Shown here: piece after piece, positions 16,379 to 25,856 of the stretch
How the letters are laid out: each line of letters opens with the position of its first letter
Numbering within the stretch: position 1 is the stretch's first letter
DNA from: Butyrivibrio sp.
GTDB lineage: Bacteria > Bacillota > Clostridia > Lachnospirales > Lachnospiraceae
NCBI GenBank assembly: GCA_015056565.1
Contig: SVGB01000001.1
Span: 124,001-188,000 of the forward strand
Direction: 5' to 3'
Length of the DNA stretch: 64,000 nucleotides
Made by a program: the position numbers and the translations under genes
Notes under the pieces: generated by a model
The model's input: the letters and a program-made list of their open reading frames with translations, nothing else
Told to the model about the DNA's origin: nothing
Database searches by the model: none

Positions 16379-17132
16379 CTATTCCTCCATCGCGCGGGGT
16401 CTCTTCTGCAAAAGGCTCGATCAGAATAACAGCGATGTTGTCCTTGCCGCCATTGTTATTGGCAGCCACAACAAGCTTCTGAGCCTTCTCAACTATATCC
16501 CTCTGGCCGCTTACTATCATGCGGATTTCTTCATCCTCAAGCATGTTTGTAAGGCCGTCAGAACACAGAAGGACCATGTCCCCACGATTTAACTCCACAT
16601 TAAAAAAGTCGATGTCTACTGTTTCAGTGGCACCGATTGCCCTGGTGATTATATTTTTATCCAGATGAGTCCTTGCAGTCTCTCTGTCAATACCACCCAT
16701 TCTGACCATCTCTTCAACCAGGGAGTGATCCCTTGTGATCTGAGTGATCTTGTCATTTATCACATAGAGCCTTGAATCTCCTACGTTAGCAACCTGAAGA
16801 TATCTTCCAAGAACTGTGCATGCCACAACTGTAGTGCCCATGCCAAAAAGTTCCTCATTCTCAGCTGCCTTCTCACGGAGTTTCCTGTTGGCAATCTTGA
16901 TGGCATTTTCCAAAATCTTCACAGGGCTCTGTTCAAAGCTCTTTTCAATCTCTTCAACCATTGTGTCTACAGTAAATCTTGAAGCATAGTCACCGGCGTT
17001 ATGGCCTCCCATGCCATCGGCAACAATGAACACATTGGAGAGATTTCCAATCTTCCTGTCAGAGGAAAAGACATAATCCTGATTCAGTTTTCTCTTTTTT
17101 CCGATGTCGGTAATGGAAAAAGTCTTAAGCAA
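16371..17132 (-). CDS. prpC: PP2C-type protein phosphatase (PrpC/Stp)
   Basis: The 253-residue metal-dependent PP2C phosphatase reverses phosphorylation by the partner kinase encoded next. Motifs in order are DYVFSSDRKIG, ADGMGGHNAGDYAS (metal aspartates), NVGDSRLYVI, TRDHSLVEEM, LLCSDGLTNML and GGKDNIAVILI. It has no membrane segment. It is cotranscribed between rlmN and prkC, which is the standard order in Firmicutes. Confidence 0.96.
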   Translation of the reverse strand: MLKTFSITDIGKKRKLNQDYVFSSDRKIGNLSNVFIVADGMGGHNAGDYASRFTVDTMVEEIEKSFEQSPVKILENAIKIANRKLREKAAENEELFGMGTTVVACTVLGRYLQVANVGDSRLYVINDKITQITRDHSLVEEMVRMGGIDRETARTHLDKNIITRAIGATETVDIDFFNVELNRGDMVLLCSDGLTNMLEDEEIRMIVSGQRDIVEKAQKLVVAANNNGGKDNIAVILIEPFAEETPRDGGIDG

Positions 17133-17185
17133 AATTGCCTCCTGGTGGTACCCAAAATTTCATCACGGAAAAAAAGCAGGTGGTT

Positions 17186-18250
17186 CTATTTTCCTTGTAA
17201 ATGGCGCCTTCGCAGTTGTCCGCAGGCTCCATCAATATCCCTGCCCATTTCTCTTCTAATAGTAACATTTATTCGGCTTTTTTCAAGTTTATTTTTGAAC
17301 GCTACAGCCCCGGAGCGGTCTGTGGGGCGGAAGTCTCTCTCTTTTATCGGATTGACCGGGATCAGGTTGACAACGGCATTCAGGCCTGCCAAAAGAGCTG
17401 ACAACTCCCTTGCATCATCCTCTGTGTCGTTAACTCCTGCAACCAGCGAATACTCAAAGGTAAGCTGACGCCCGGTCTTCTCAAAGTATACCCTGCAGGC
17501 ATCTAATACCTCGCTGATACTGTATTTATTAGCTATTGGCATAAGTTCTTTTCGCTTATCGTCATTCGATGCATGAAGGGAAAGAGCAAGGTTGATGGAC
17601 AGCCTCTCATCAGCCAGGCGCAGGATATTTGGAACTATTCCACAGGTTGAAACTGTAAGGTTTCTCTGACCCAGGTTCATTCCATTCTCGTCAGTAAGAA
17701 GCGTGATGAACCTAAGGAGGTTGTCATAGTTATCGAGAGGCTCCCCGCTTCCCATAACAACGACTCTTCCAATCTTTTCTCCAGTGTATCTTGCGATGGA
17801 ATAGATCTGATCCAGCATCTCTGAAGGAAGGAGGCTTCTTACCACGCCGTCCAGGGTTGACGCGCAGAATTTACAGCCCATGCGGCATCCAACCTGAGAT
17901 GAGATGCAGACGCTGACTCCAAACCTGTATTTCATAAAGACGCTCTCAATGATGTTTCCGTCTGCGAGAGCAAAAAGAAATTTCTTGGTATCGTCAATGT
18001 GAGACTCTAAAGTCTCAACCACCTCAAGGCTCGTAAATGAAAAATCCTTAGACAGCTTCTCCTTGAGGGACTTGGGGATATTGGTCATATCATCATATCC
18101 CCTGGCCTGCTTGACATGGAGCCACTCATAGAGCTGTTTTGCCCTGAAAGCCGGTTCATTCATGTCTTTTATGCATTCCTTAAGTTCATCAATATCAAGG
18201 GACTTTAAGTCTATTTTATTGTCTGTTGCTAAAATATATTCTTTTTCCAT
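17186..18250 (-). CDS. rlmN: RlmN, 23S rRNA A2503/tRNA A37 C2-methyltransferase
   Basis: Radical-SAM methyltransferase with the iron-sulfur motif CRMGCKFCAS, GSGEPLDNYD, a downstream SLHASNDDKR stretch and the C-terminal catalytic cysteine in ACGQLRRR. I chose ATG 18250 (354 residues, the usual family length) because it begins 14 bases after the preceding permease stop. A longer start at 18331 would overlap that gene by 65 bases and add a non-family extension. The Shine-Dalgarno before 18250 is weak, so the start is not certain. It sits between a MacB-like permease gene and prpC. Confidence 0.93.
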   Translation of the reverse strand: MEKEYILATDNKIDLKSLDIDELKECIKDMNEPAFRAKQLYEWLHVKQARGYDDMTNIPKSLKEKLSKDFSFTSLEVVETLESHIDDTKKFLFALADGNIIESVFMKYRFGVSVCISSQVGCRMGCKFCASTLDGVVRSLLPSEMLDQIYSIARYTGEKIGRVVVMGSGEPLDNYDNLLRFITLLTDENGMNLGQRNLTVSTCGIVPNILRLADERLSINLALSLHASNDDKRKELMPIANKYSISEVLDACRVYFEKTGRQLTFEYSLVAGVNDTEDDARELSALLAGLNAVVNLIPVNPIKERDFRPTDRSGAVAFKNKLEKSRINVTIRREMGRDIDGACGQLRRRHLQGK

Positions 18251-18266
18251 AAGTAAATACTGATCA

Positions 18267-19481
18267 TCACTCGGTTCTAAGAGCTTCGATAGGATCAAGA
18301 TCTGCTGCTCTCTTGGCAGGATAGATTCCAAAGAAAAGACCTATTCCTGTAGATATCATAACTACAACTGCTACCAGAAGTGGATTTACCATAAACGTAA
18401 ATCCGATTACCTTGCAGATAATACCTGCCAATGACAGGCCAAGCACAATACCGATCACTCCTCCTGTGAAGGTAAGTATAGCTGCCTCAGCAAGAAACTG
18501 CACAAGTATTGAAGATGTGGTAGCTCCCAGGGACTTTCTGATACCGATCTCCCTTGTTCTTTCTGTAACGGATACTGTCATGATATTCATAACACCGATA
18601 CCGCCAACAAGAAGTGATATTGCAGCGATAATGGCTACTACTGAAGTTACTATGTTCAAAATGGAATTGGTTGTCTGGTCAAATCCAGATCCGGAGGAAA
18701 TCTTTACCGCATTTTCTCCGCGGAGCTCCATTATGTTCTCAACAACTGGTCTTGCCTGTGAAAGGACCTGATTCTTGTAGTCGCTGTCTAAGTAGATGTT
18801 AAAAGAGGTGATGGAATTATCGATGTTCATGTCAAAGGAATTGGCCACTGCCGAATATGGGGCATTCATTGCTACCATAGCCTCATCTCCCCAACTGGCA
18901 TAAGCAATATCCATGGATGTATCTTCTCTTATTCCAATGACAGTAAAATCTGCTGTGAGATCATAGGCTGTGATCGATAATGTTTTTCCTATAACATCCT
19001 CGTAGCCAAAAAGATTATTGGCTGCTGACTGGCTAAGGACAACTACATTTTTTGCATCATCCACATCACCCTGGTTGTAGTATCTTCCATGGAGCATCGT
19101 GATGCCGGAAGCCTCCTTTGAAGCCTCCATTCCTCCGGTCAAAGATACCGAAAAGCTATTTCTTCCTGCCATAGCAGTGCCATAGGCGCTAAGGCTTGGG
19201 CTTACACCATAGATGTTATCAATGGCATCCTGGATATCAAGCAGGTTCTCATAAGTAAAAGCCTTATCTGTTTTGGTTATATCAAGGGTCACTGTTACAG
19301 ATGTGGCTCCGATGGAATCGATCTCACTGTTGATGGTTGATTTCATGCCATCACCGATTATAAGCACTGTAAGTACGGAAGAAATACCGATTATGATACC
19401 CAGCATGGTAAGAAAAGACCTGCCTTTGTTACTGCTGATGCTGGCCAATGCGCTTTTTATATATTCTCCAAATGTTCCCAT
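18267..19481 (-). CDS. MacB/FtsX-type ABC transporter permease without adjacent ATPase
   Basis: The 404-residue protein has the MacB layout. An N-terminal transmembrane helix (SFLTMLGIIIGISSVLTVLIIGDG) is followed by a large MacB_PCD extracytoplasmic domain with GISPSL-type and VIGIREDTS-type stretches. Then come three C-terminal membrane helices with the FtsX signature NIMTVSVTERTREIGIRKSLGA. These permeases act with a LolD-like ATPase in mechanotransmission or export. No ATPase or membrane-fusion partner lies next to it. It occupies the usually tight junction between rsmB and rlmN (14 bases to rsmB), and is best read as an insertion into that conserved operon. Confidence 0.9.
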   Translation of the reverse strand: MGTFGEYIKSALASISSNKGRSFLTMLGIIIGISSVLTVLIIGDGMKSTINSEIDSIGATSVTVTLDITKTDKAFTYENLLDIQDAIDNIYGVSPSLSAYGTAMAGRNSFSVSLTGGMEASKEASGITMLHGRYYNQGDVDDAKNVVVLSQSAANNLFGYEDVIGKTLSITAYDLTADFTVIGIREDTSMDIAYASWGDEAMVAMNAPYSAVANSFDMNIDNSITSFNIYLDSDYKNQVLSQARPVVENIMELRGENAVKISSGSGFDQTTNSILNIVTSVVAIIAAISLLVGGIGVMNIMTVSVTERTREIGIRKSLGATTSSILVQFLAEAAILTFTGGVIGIVLGLSLAGIICKVIGFTFMVNPLLVAVVVMISTGIGLFFGIYPAKRAADLDPIEALRTE

Positions 19482-19495
19482 TGTTTAACTCCTGA

Positions 19496-20896
19496 TCATA
19501 CCCTCTTTAGCTTTGCGATAAAAAATCCATCTGTACCAAAGGCTCCAGGGATAAGCTGAATATAACCATTTTTTGCTGACCTTACAAGTTCCTGTCCCAA
19601 AACGCCCTCAGTAAGTGCCTTTGGAAGTTTTTCTGAAAAGTCCACAGTCTCAAACGGAAGCTCAGCACAGATGCGCTTTACCATTTCCTGATTCTCAGCC
19701 ATGTTAACTGTACAAGTGGAGTACATTAAGGTTCCGCCTGGTTTCACATAGTCCCAGACCGTCTTAATGATCTCCCACTGAAGATTAGACAGTTCACTCA
19801 GTCCCTTCTTGGAAGCATTGTATTTAATGTCGTTCTTTCTGCCAATTATACCAAGTCCAGAGCAGGGAAGGTCAAGATAAATAATATCTGCCTTATTTTC
19901 CATGTTGCGGTCGTGGATCTTGGCATCGTGAAGCTCAACCTTTACGTTAGAAAGCCCCATGCGCTCAGCGTTTTCCCTGATGAGCTCGCACTTTCTCTCA
20001 GACACATCACGGGATAAGACCGTTGCAGCTCTTTCGGCTGCATGAAGGCTCTTTCCTCCAGGAGCTGCGCAGACATCAACTACTACGTCTGAAGGCTCTA
20101 CTCCTGCAATCTCAGTCACCAGCATTGAGCTTACGTCCTGTACAAAGAATGCCCCTTCCTCAAATCCCGGAAGGAACCTTATATTATCAGTCTTTTCAAG
20201 ATCAAGGGCATAGGGCAGGATATCACTCTTTTTAACAACCACTCCAGCGCCTGTCAGCCTGTCCATATAATCAGCTATGAGTTTATCGTCACTATCTCCG
20301 TCCTTGCCATAAAGCTTCCTTATGGCAGATAAGCTAAGCCTTACGGTAGTTGGTCTTGGCTCTAAAAAGAACTTCAGCATTCCTTCAGTCTTTTCAAACC
20401 CGTAAGTCTCAAGCCACATATTGCATATCCACTCCGGCATTGAGTAAAGAGTTGAAAGATACTTGGCCCCGCCATCTATCGATCTGTCAGGGTAGGCTAT
20501 CTTGTCCCTGTTTCTTGCGATATTCCTAAGAACGCCGTTTACAAAGCCTTTAAGCCCCTGGAACCTGTGCTTGCCTGCAAGTTTTACAGCCTCGTTGCAG
20601 GCGGCAGAATCAGGGATAGAATCCATGAACATTATCTGATACACGCTCATCCTTAAAAGATTCCTGATAAAGGGCTGCATCTTATCTGTTGGAGTCTTGG
20701 AAAAAGAGTCAAGGATATGATCGATCTGCAGCTGTCTCTCGATGCATCCGTCCACAACCCTCTTCATAAAGGCCTTGTCCCTGGTCTCAAGATAATCGTA
20801 TTTATTTAGGCTGTCCTTTAAAAGAGATGGCTTTCTTACGCCATCTCTCTCATATTCCACAAGAATATTTAAAACCAGTTCTCTGACATTTGCCAT
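19496..20896 (-). CDS. rsmB: RsmB, 16S rRNA m5C967 methyltransferase
   Basis: The 466-residue protein has an N-terminal NusB-like RNA-binding domain (residues about 1-140) and a C-terminal SAM-dependent methyltransferase domain. The latter has VDVCAAPGGKSLHAAE, YLDLPCSGLGIIGRKNDIKY and the catalytic cysteine in LMYSTCTVNMAENQ. It methylates C967 of 16S rRNA. It follows the YugP-like peptidase gene with six bases between them, in the widespread fmt-yugP-rsmB order. Confidence 0.97.
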   Translation of the reverse strand: MANVRELVLNILVEYERDGVRKPSLLKDSLNKYDYLETRDKAFMKRVVDGCIERQLQIDHILDSFSKTPTDKMQPFIRNLLRMSVYQIMFMDSIPDSAACNEAVKLAGKHRFQGLKGFVNGVLRNIARNRDKIAYPDRSIDGGAKYLSTLYSMPEWICNMWLETYGFEKTEGMLKFFLEPRPTTVRLSLSAIRKLYGKDGDSDDKLIADYMDRLTGAGVVVKKSDILPYALDLEKTDNIRFLPGFEEGAFFVQDVSSMLVTEIAGVEPSDVVVDVCAAPGGKSLHAAERAATVLSRDVSERKCELIRENAERMGLSNVKVELHDAKIHDRNMENKADIIYLDLPCSGLGIIGRKNDIKYNASKKGLSELSNLQWEIIKTVWDYVKPGGTLMYSTCTVNMAENQEMVKRICAELPFETVDFSEKLPKALTEGVLGQELVRSAKNGYIQLIPGAFGTDGFFIAKLKRV

Positions 20897-20902
20897 AAAC
20901 CA

Positions 20903-21604
20903 TCAGTCCCTTCGTCTTCCATTCAAAAGAACAAATCTCATAAGCTGGACAGCTGCAGCTGCTGCGCTGGCCACATAGGTCATAGCCGCTGCTTTAAGCA
21001 CCTTTCTGCCATAGCCCACTTCTTCAAAGGACAAAAGTCCTGAATTTTCAAGTATCATAAGAGCTCTTCTTGATGCGTCAAACTCCACAGGGAGAGTTAC
21101 CAGCTGGAAAAGAACTGCCAGCGAGAATACCCATATTCCAACAGTCACAAGAGGTGAAAAGCTAAGGACCAGTCCCAGAATGATTATTGGAACACCTGCC
21201 TTTGACCCAAAGCTTGCCACTGGAAGGATTGAAGTCCTTATCTTCAGAGGAAGATAGTCTTCCTGGTGCTGGATCACGTGTCCGCACTCATGGGCTGCAA
21301 CGCTTATTGCCGCAACACTTTTTGAATTATAGGTAGATTCAGAAAGGTTCACGGCCCTGCTTCTGGGGTCGAAATTATCAGTAAGTTCCCCTCCAGTATA
21401 CTGCACGATAACATCATCAATGCCGTTTCTTCTAAGGATCTCAAGTGCTGCCTGAGCCCCAGTATATCCGCATCCTGCCAGAACCTTAGAGTATTTCTTG
21501 TAAACCGACTTTACCCTAAAGCTTGTTATCATACAGATGACAGCCATCACTATCGTCAAAATGTACATGAGAAAATCTACATCAAACCCAATTGAATAAT
21601 ACAT
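20903..21604 (-). CDS. Membrane zinc metallopeptidase, YugP/Zn_peptidase_2 family
   Basis: The 233-residue membrane protein begins with a hydrophobic helix (FLMYILTIVMAVICMITSF). It contains the zinc motif AAHECGHVIQHQED and several later hydrophobic segments (VASFGSKAGVPIIILGLVLSF), the signature of the YugP putative neutral zinc metallopeptidases. Its in-cell substrate is unknown. It sits between fmt and rsmB, where Firmicutes often carry this gene. The motif (HEcGH) is intact, so it should be catalytically competent. Confidence 0.92.
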   Translation of the reverse strand: MYYSIGFDVDFLMYILTIVMAVICMITSFRVKSVYKKYSKVLAGCGYTGAQAALEILRRNGIDDVIVQYTGGELTDNFDPRSRAVNLSESTYNSKSVAAISVAAHECGHVIQHQEDYLPLKIRTSILPVASFGSKAGVPIIILGLVLSFSPLVTVGIWVFSLAVLFQLVTLPVEFDASRRALMILENSGLLSFEEVGYGRKVLKAAAMTYVASAAAAAVQLMRFVLLNGRRRD

Positions 21605-21620
21605 TTTTCCTGCCTTCCTA

Positions 21621-22592
21621 TCATTTCAGAATCGTTCCAATCTCCAGCTTGTTTCCAAGAAGGAATGATCTGACATCCATCCTCTTTTTGCCCTCAAGCT
21701 GTACCTCCAGTATCTGAAGGTAGTCGCTTCCACAACGTACCACAAATGAATCCTTTGTTAAAAGAACTATCATTCCAGTCTCTGACTCTTTTGCATCAGT
21801 ATATTCGTGATCCTGGCACAGTCTCTTAAAGTCAATTTCAGATAAAGTCCTGGCCTGCCAGATCTTGAGCATCTTGCCTCCAAGATATGTAAAGGCAGAA
21901 GGCCATGGATTTAAGCCTCTTACGAGATTTCTTATCTCCTCTGCGTCCCATTCAAAGTCAATCCTTCCCATGTCCTTGGAAAGTTTGCCGCACTTTGTTG
22001 CCCTTTCCTCATCCTGAGGAACAGGAACAAGTTCTCCCTTTTCTATCTTGGGAAGAGCCTCTACTATCAGCTCGCCACCAAGGGCTGCCAGCTTGTCAAA
22101 AAGTCCTCCTCCAGTCTCATCCTCTGAAATTGGGATCTCTCTCTGAAGAAGTATATCTCCGGTGTCCATGCCTGCTGCCATCTGCATTATTGTGACACCG
22201 GTAGTTTTTTTGCCATCTATGATTGCCTGCTGGATAGGAGCAGCTCCCCTGTATTCAGGAAGGATCGAAGCGTGGATATTGACGCATCCAAACCTTGGGA
22301 TATCAAGGATCTCCTGTGAAAGTATCTGCCCAAAGGCTGCAACCACATATATGTCAGCGTCGTATTTTTTAAGCTCTGCCACATTCTCAGGAAGCTTTAT
22401 CCTTACCGGCTGAAATACAGGTATGTCATGTTCCAGGGCGCAGGCCTTAACGTCTGATATCTGGAGTTCTCCGCTCCTGCCCTTGGGCTTATCCGGCTGG
22501 GTCACCACGAGTAAAACCTCGTGACCTGCCTCAATTATCTTCTCAAGGGCCGACCTGGCAAAATCAGGTGTCCCCATAAAAACTATTTTCAT
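21621..22592 (-). CDS. fmt: Fmt, methionyl-tRNA formyltransferase
   Basis: The 323-residue protein matches Fmt throughout. It begins MKIVFMGTPDFARSALEKI, has NIHASILPEYRGAAPIQQAI (catalytic Asn-His region) and MDTGDILLQ, and carries a C-terminal OB-like tRNA-binding domain starting near VRGLNPWPSAF. It formylates initiator Met-tRNA using 10-formyl-THF. Def normally sits next to it; here the MATE-HATPase-HD gene lies between them, 13 bases upstream of fmt. Confidence 0.97.
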   Translation of the reverse strand: MKIVFMGTPDFARSALEKIIEAGHEVLLVVTQPDKPKGRSGELQISDVKACALEHDIPVFQPVRIKLPENVAELKKYDADIYVVAAFGQILSQEILDIPRFGCVNIHASILPEYRGAAPIQQAIIDGKKTTGVTIMQMAAGMDTGDILLQREIPISEDETGGGLFDKLAALGGELIVEALPKIEKGELVPVPQDEERATKCGKLSKDMGRIDFEWDAEEIRNLVRGLNPWPSAFTYLGGKMLKIWQARTLSEIDFKRLCQDHEYTDAKESETGMIVLLTKDSFVVRCGSDYLQILEVQLEGKKRMDVRSFLLGNKLEIGTILK

Positions 22593-22605
22593 ATGCTCAT
22601 TCTCC

Positions 22606-25260
22606 TTAAAGACGTTTTAGGATAACCTTTTTTTGACTTATTGTAAAGGTTGATCTCTTTGCTGCAACTTCCCTGCAGTAGTCGAGAGTTTTCTGCATCT
22701 TACCTGTCATATCCACAAGGCCATCTATGATATCCTTCTCATCGCTTTCATAGCAAAGAACGAAGGCTCCCCCTGTCATGGTCATGGATTTAATGGCATT
22801 AAGCTTTTTATTTTCAACAATCTCTATTTCATCAGTAAGTGATTCTATGTCGTAAAGAACAATTGGGTTCCTGGTCGCCACCACGTCAATCTCATCAGCA
22901 AGCCTTATAAGACTTGCAAGATACGGAAGGTTTATGGTGTTTCCATTTGGAACCTTAAGGTCTGCGGGATACTCTTTTTCATCAAAAAGATCCGTCTTTC
23001 TGTGGCCTCTTGCGATCTGCCTGATGGCAAAGGCATGCTCAGCTGATGGGATTTCAAAAACGTCTTTATATTTTTCTATAAAGTAACCACTAAAGTCATT
23101 GTGATGAGTTCTGACAAAGTCTGCCTGGGTTGAATTTGGATGCTCCTTAAAAAACTCAGAATATCCAAACTTCTCTTTGCACTCCTCAAAGTCCTTTTCG
23201 CTGATGCCCATTCCTGCATCATGAAGGTAGCATGCCATAAGTAGGCAGTACACTTCATCCTTATTTAGCTTTTCAATCTGCTCTTTTCCTATGAGCCTGT
23301 TACAGGAATCAATAACTGTAAGGCTGTGAAGTTCAGAGTGATCAGTGTACTCAGGGAATAATCGTCTGTATCTGGTAAGGACCTTGCCGCAGGCAAAAAC
23401 TGAGTCCTTAAACTTCTGGTGAAGCTCTTTATCAAGGGATCTTAATCTCTTTTCCAGAAGGAAATCCGCATCTTCCCTTTCAATGAGGTTTGTAAGTTTC
23501 ACAGTGACAGTAAGCACATTGAGTCCAAGCATGTTCTGATAATTTACGTCGTCTGCAATGTCGTAGACCATTCGAATGCCAAGATTATCAAGTCCGCTTT
23601 CTTCTGACGACAGATCTGCAAGCTCCCCGGGATCAAAAGCAGGGCAGTCGTCCTTAAGACGAAGCACCAGCCTGTCCTGTAAGAAAATTGCCATGGCAGT
23701 CAGGAAGTGGCTCTTTTTATCTGCTGAAAATCCTCTTGTTACTATGTTTGCTGCGATCTCCTCAACACAAAGTGCTGCATAGTAGGAGCTCTTTTTATCC
23801 ACATCGTGCTCAACACAAAACTCCTGTATCCTTGCTGCAGCATTTGATGCGCCATCCAGAGTACTTATGGAAATATCCAGAACATCCGAAGGTGCGGCTC
23901 CAAAGCCAGGTCTTATGAACATCATCTCATCGATGTTTCTTGGAACATGTCTCCAATAGATAATACAGTAGATCGGAACCAGAAGGATCGTCATGACAAT
24001 ACCTATCGGATTTGCAAGCCACACACCCATGGCGCCCATAACAGGCGCTAAGACAAGCGATGGGATGACCATAGCAAAAAAGCCGTCAAATATGGACTGG
24101 ATATTTACAAACAGGTTGTGTCCCATAGCCTGCAGATAATTGGTAAATATCTGGCAGATAAGGATCAGTGGGATACAGAAGGAGTAGATCACAAAAAGCT
24201 GATATGCAAGGTGATATACGTTTGAATTTCTGTCAGGGAAAAAGATTCCTGTAAGGATTGGTGATATGGCAAAGATCACTGCTGCCACCACGACAGAAAG
24301 TGCCAGGCCCTTGGTAAATACGAGGCGCAGGGTTTTTCTCATGGAAATCTTGTCCTCTTCTCCCACAAATACGCTTATGAGCATTCTTACCAAAGCGCCG
24401 TTTCCAAGGCAGAATGCAATAAATATTCCGCATACCATGTTAAATGAGGACATGGCTGAAAGGCCATCGTTTCCTGCAAATCTAAGAAGCAGCCTGTTGA
24501 TGACCATATATCTGAGTGCTATGCAAAAGACAAGCATGGCTCCCGGAAATCCGATCTTGATAAGAGGCCATAAGTCTTTCCATAGTATTTTTGCAAAGCT
24601 GTAGTGAAGCTGCGCCCTGGAAGTAAAGTAATAGGGCGCAAGAATAAGAAAATAAACAAGATTGCTAAAAGATGTAGCAAGAGCAAGTCCCCATATACCC
24701 ATGTCAAGGATTGCCACAAAAGCAACGTCGAGAATCACGTTTGAAATTATCATACCGGCGATTCCAACGTAGCCTCTTAAGGACTGTCTCTCCATCTGGA
24801 GAAATGCTGCCAATTGCTGGGCAAACAGCATAGGAATAATGCCGATGCCATAACCTACAATATAGGTCACAAGAGCACCCTTAAGCTCTTCGTTGGCACC
24901 AAGAATTACCGCCAGCGGTCCCGGAATAATGAGACTGACAGCGGTCAAAATAACTCCGACTATCATAGTGATAGTAAGATTCAGGGAGAAGATGCCCTCT
25001 GTGTTATTGCTCTCTCCCCTTCCCATATACCTTCCGCACAGGACAGCAGTTCCTCCGAGGAGAACTGATCCCACAGCGGTCATGATCTCAACCATGGAGT
25101 AGTAAAGTCCAACGACTCCCACGGCGAATGCATCTATATAGCGCCCAGCCATTGCACCATCCACGATGGTGTTGATGGCTCCCATTGCAAATATCAGTAT
25201 CTGCACCGGCAGCATACCAAAAAACAGCCTCGAAAGAAGTTTGTCAGAGTTATTTTTCAT
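22606..25260 (-). CDS. MATE transporter fused to HATPase and HD domains
   Basis: The 884-residue fusion has three parts. Residues 1 to about 445 are a 12-helix MATE-family transporter (begins SRLFFGMLPVQILIFAMG, has TIVDGAMAGRYID). Residues about 465-590 resemble an anti-sigma/histidine-kinase-like ATPase: CVEEIAANIV (N box), DDCPAFDP (G1-like) and GLDNLGIRMVYDIAD (G2-like). Residues about 620-880 contain an HD hydrolase domain with CYLHDAGMG (His-Asp near residue 680), HHNDFSG and IRLADEID. The HATPase-HD pair might control or be controlled by transport, but no ligand is known. It is inserted between def and fmt, with 29 and 13 bases either side. Confidence 0.88.
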   Translation of the reverse strand: MKNNSDKLLSRLFFGMLPVQILIFAMGAINTIVDGAMAGRYIDAFAVGVVGLYYSMVEIMTAVGSVLLGGTAVLCGRYMGRGESNNTEGIFSLNLTITMIVGVILTAVSLIIPGPLAVILGANEELKGALVTYIVGYGIGIIPMLFAQQLAAFLQMERQSLRGYVGIAGMIISNVILDVAFVAILDMGIWGLALATSFSNLVYFLILAPYYFTSRAQLHYSFAKILWKDLWPLIKIGFPGAMLVFCIALRYMVINRLLLRFAGNDGLSAMSSFNMVCGIFIAFCLGNGALVRMLISVFVGEEDKISMRKTLRLVFTKGLALSVVVAAVIFAISPILTGIFFPDRNSNVYHLAYQLFVIYSFCIPLILICQIFTNYLQAMGHNLFVNIQSIFDGFFAMVIPSLVLAPVMGAMGVWLANPIGIVMTILLVPIYCIIYWRHVPRNIDEMMFIRPGFGAAPSDVLDISISTLDGASNAAARIQEFCVEHDVDKKSSYYAALCVEEIAANIVTRGFSADKKSHFLTAMAIFLQDRLVLRLKDDCPAFDPGELADLSSEESGLDNLGIRMVYDIADDVNYQNMLGLNVLTVTVKLTNLIEREDADFLLEKRLRSLDKELHQKFKDSVFACGKVLTRYRRLFPEYTDHSELHSLTVIDSCNRLIGKEQIEKLNKDEVYCLLMACYLHDAGMGISEKDFEECKEKFGYSEFFKEHPNSTQADFVRTHHNDFSGYFIEKYKDVFEIPSAEHAFAIRQIARGHRKTDLFDEKEYPADLKVPNGNTINLPYLASLIRLADEIDVVATRNPIVLYDIESLTDEIEIVENKKLNAIKSMTMTGGAFVLCYESDEKDIIDGLVDMTGKMQKTLDYCREVAAKRSTFTISQKKVILKRL

Positions 25261-25289
25261 GGGTGGACCTCTCTTAAGAATTTATTGTA

Positions 25290-25799
25290 TTATCCCTGGT
25301 CTTCGTACTCTTCCTGTTGTTTTGCTATAAGTTCCTCGTTGTCGACCAGGTCTCCCTCAACCTTCTCAACGTACATATGTCCGTCAAGATGATCGAGTTC
25401 ATGGCAGATTGCTCTTGCAAGAAGCTCTTCGCCTTCAATTATGTATTCATTGCCATCAAGGTCTGTTGCCTTGGCCTTTACATAGTTAGGTCTTGTGACA
25501 ATTCCGCTCTTTCCCGGAATTGACAGACATCCCTCGTAGCCTGTCTGCTCTCCGCTGCTCTCAAGGATAGTTGGATTGATCATCACGATAGGATCGTCTG
25601 CTTCAGGTGATACATCTATTACAACAATTCTCTTAAGGACACCAACCTGAGGTGCTGCAAGACCTACGCCATTGGCCTCATACATGGTATCAAGCATATC
25701 CTCAACCAGTTCCTTAACTCTTGGAGTTATCTCTTTTACCTCCCTGCACTCTTTTGCAAGGACGTCATCTCCATATTCTCTGATAGTTCTAAGTGCCAT
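25290..25799 (-). CDS. def: Def, peptide deformylase
   Basis: The 169-residue protein has all three deformylase motifs in order: GVGLAAPQVG, EGCLSIPG and HELDHLDGHMYVEKV (HExxH metal site). It removes the formyl group from new proteins. It follows priA by 57 bases and would be translated with it. Its length is normal for a type-I/II Firmicute enzyme. Confidence 0.97.
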   Translation of the reverse strand: MALRTIREYGDDVLAKECREVKEITPRVKELVEDMLDTMYEANGVGLAAPQVGVLKRIVVIDVSPEADDPIVMINPTILESSGEQTGYEGCLSIPGKSGIVTRPNYVKAKATDLDGNEYIIEGEELLARAICHELDHLDGHMYVEKVEGDLVDNEELIAKQQEEYEDQG

Positions 25800-25856
25800 T
25801 ATTTATCAACCTTTCTATAACTAAATCTTACTAATTGATCTGCCTATACAAGAAGT

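Noticed and set aside
18251-18331. Upstream ATG for rlmN
   Set aside because: It overlaps the MacB-like permease gene by 65 bases and adds a non-family extension.
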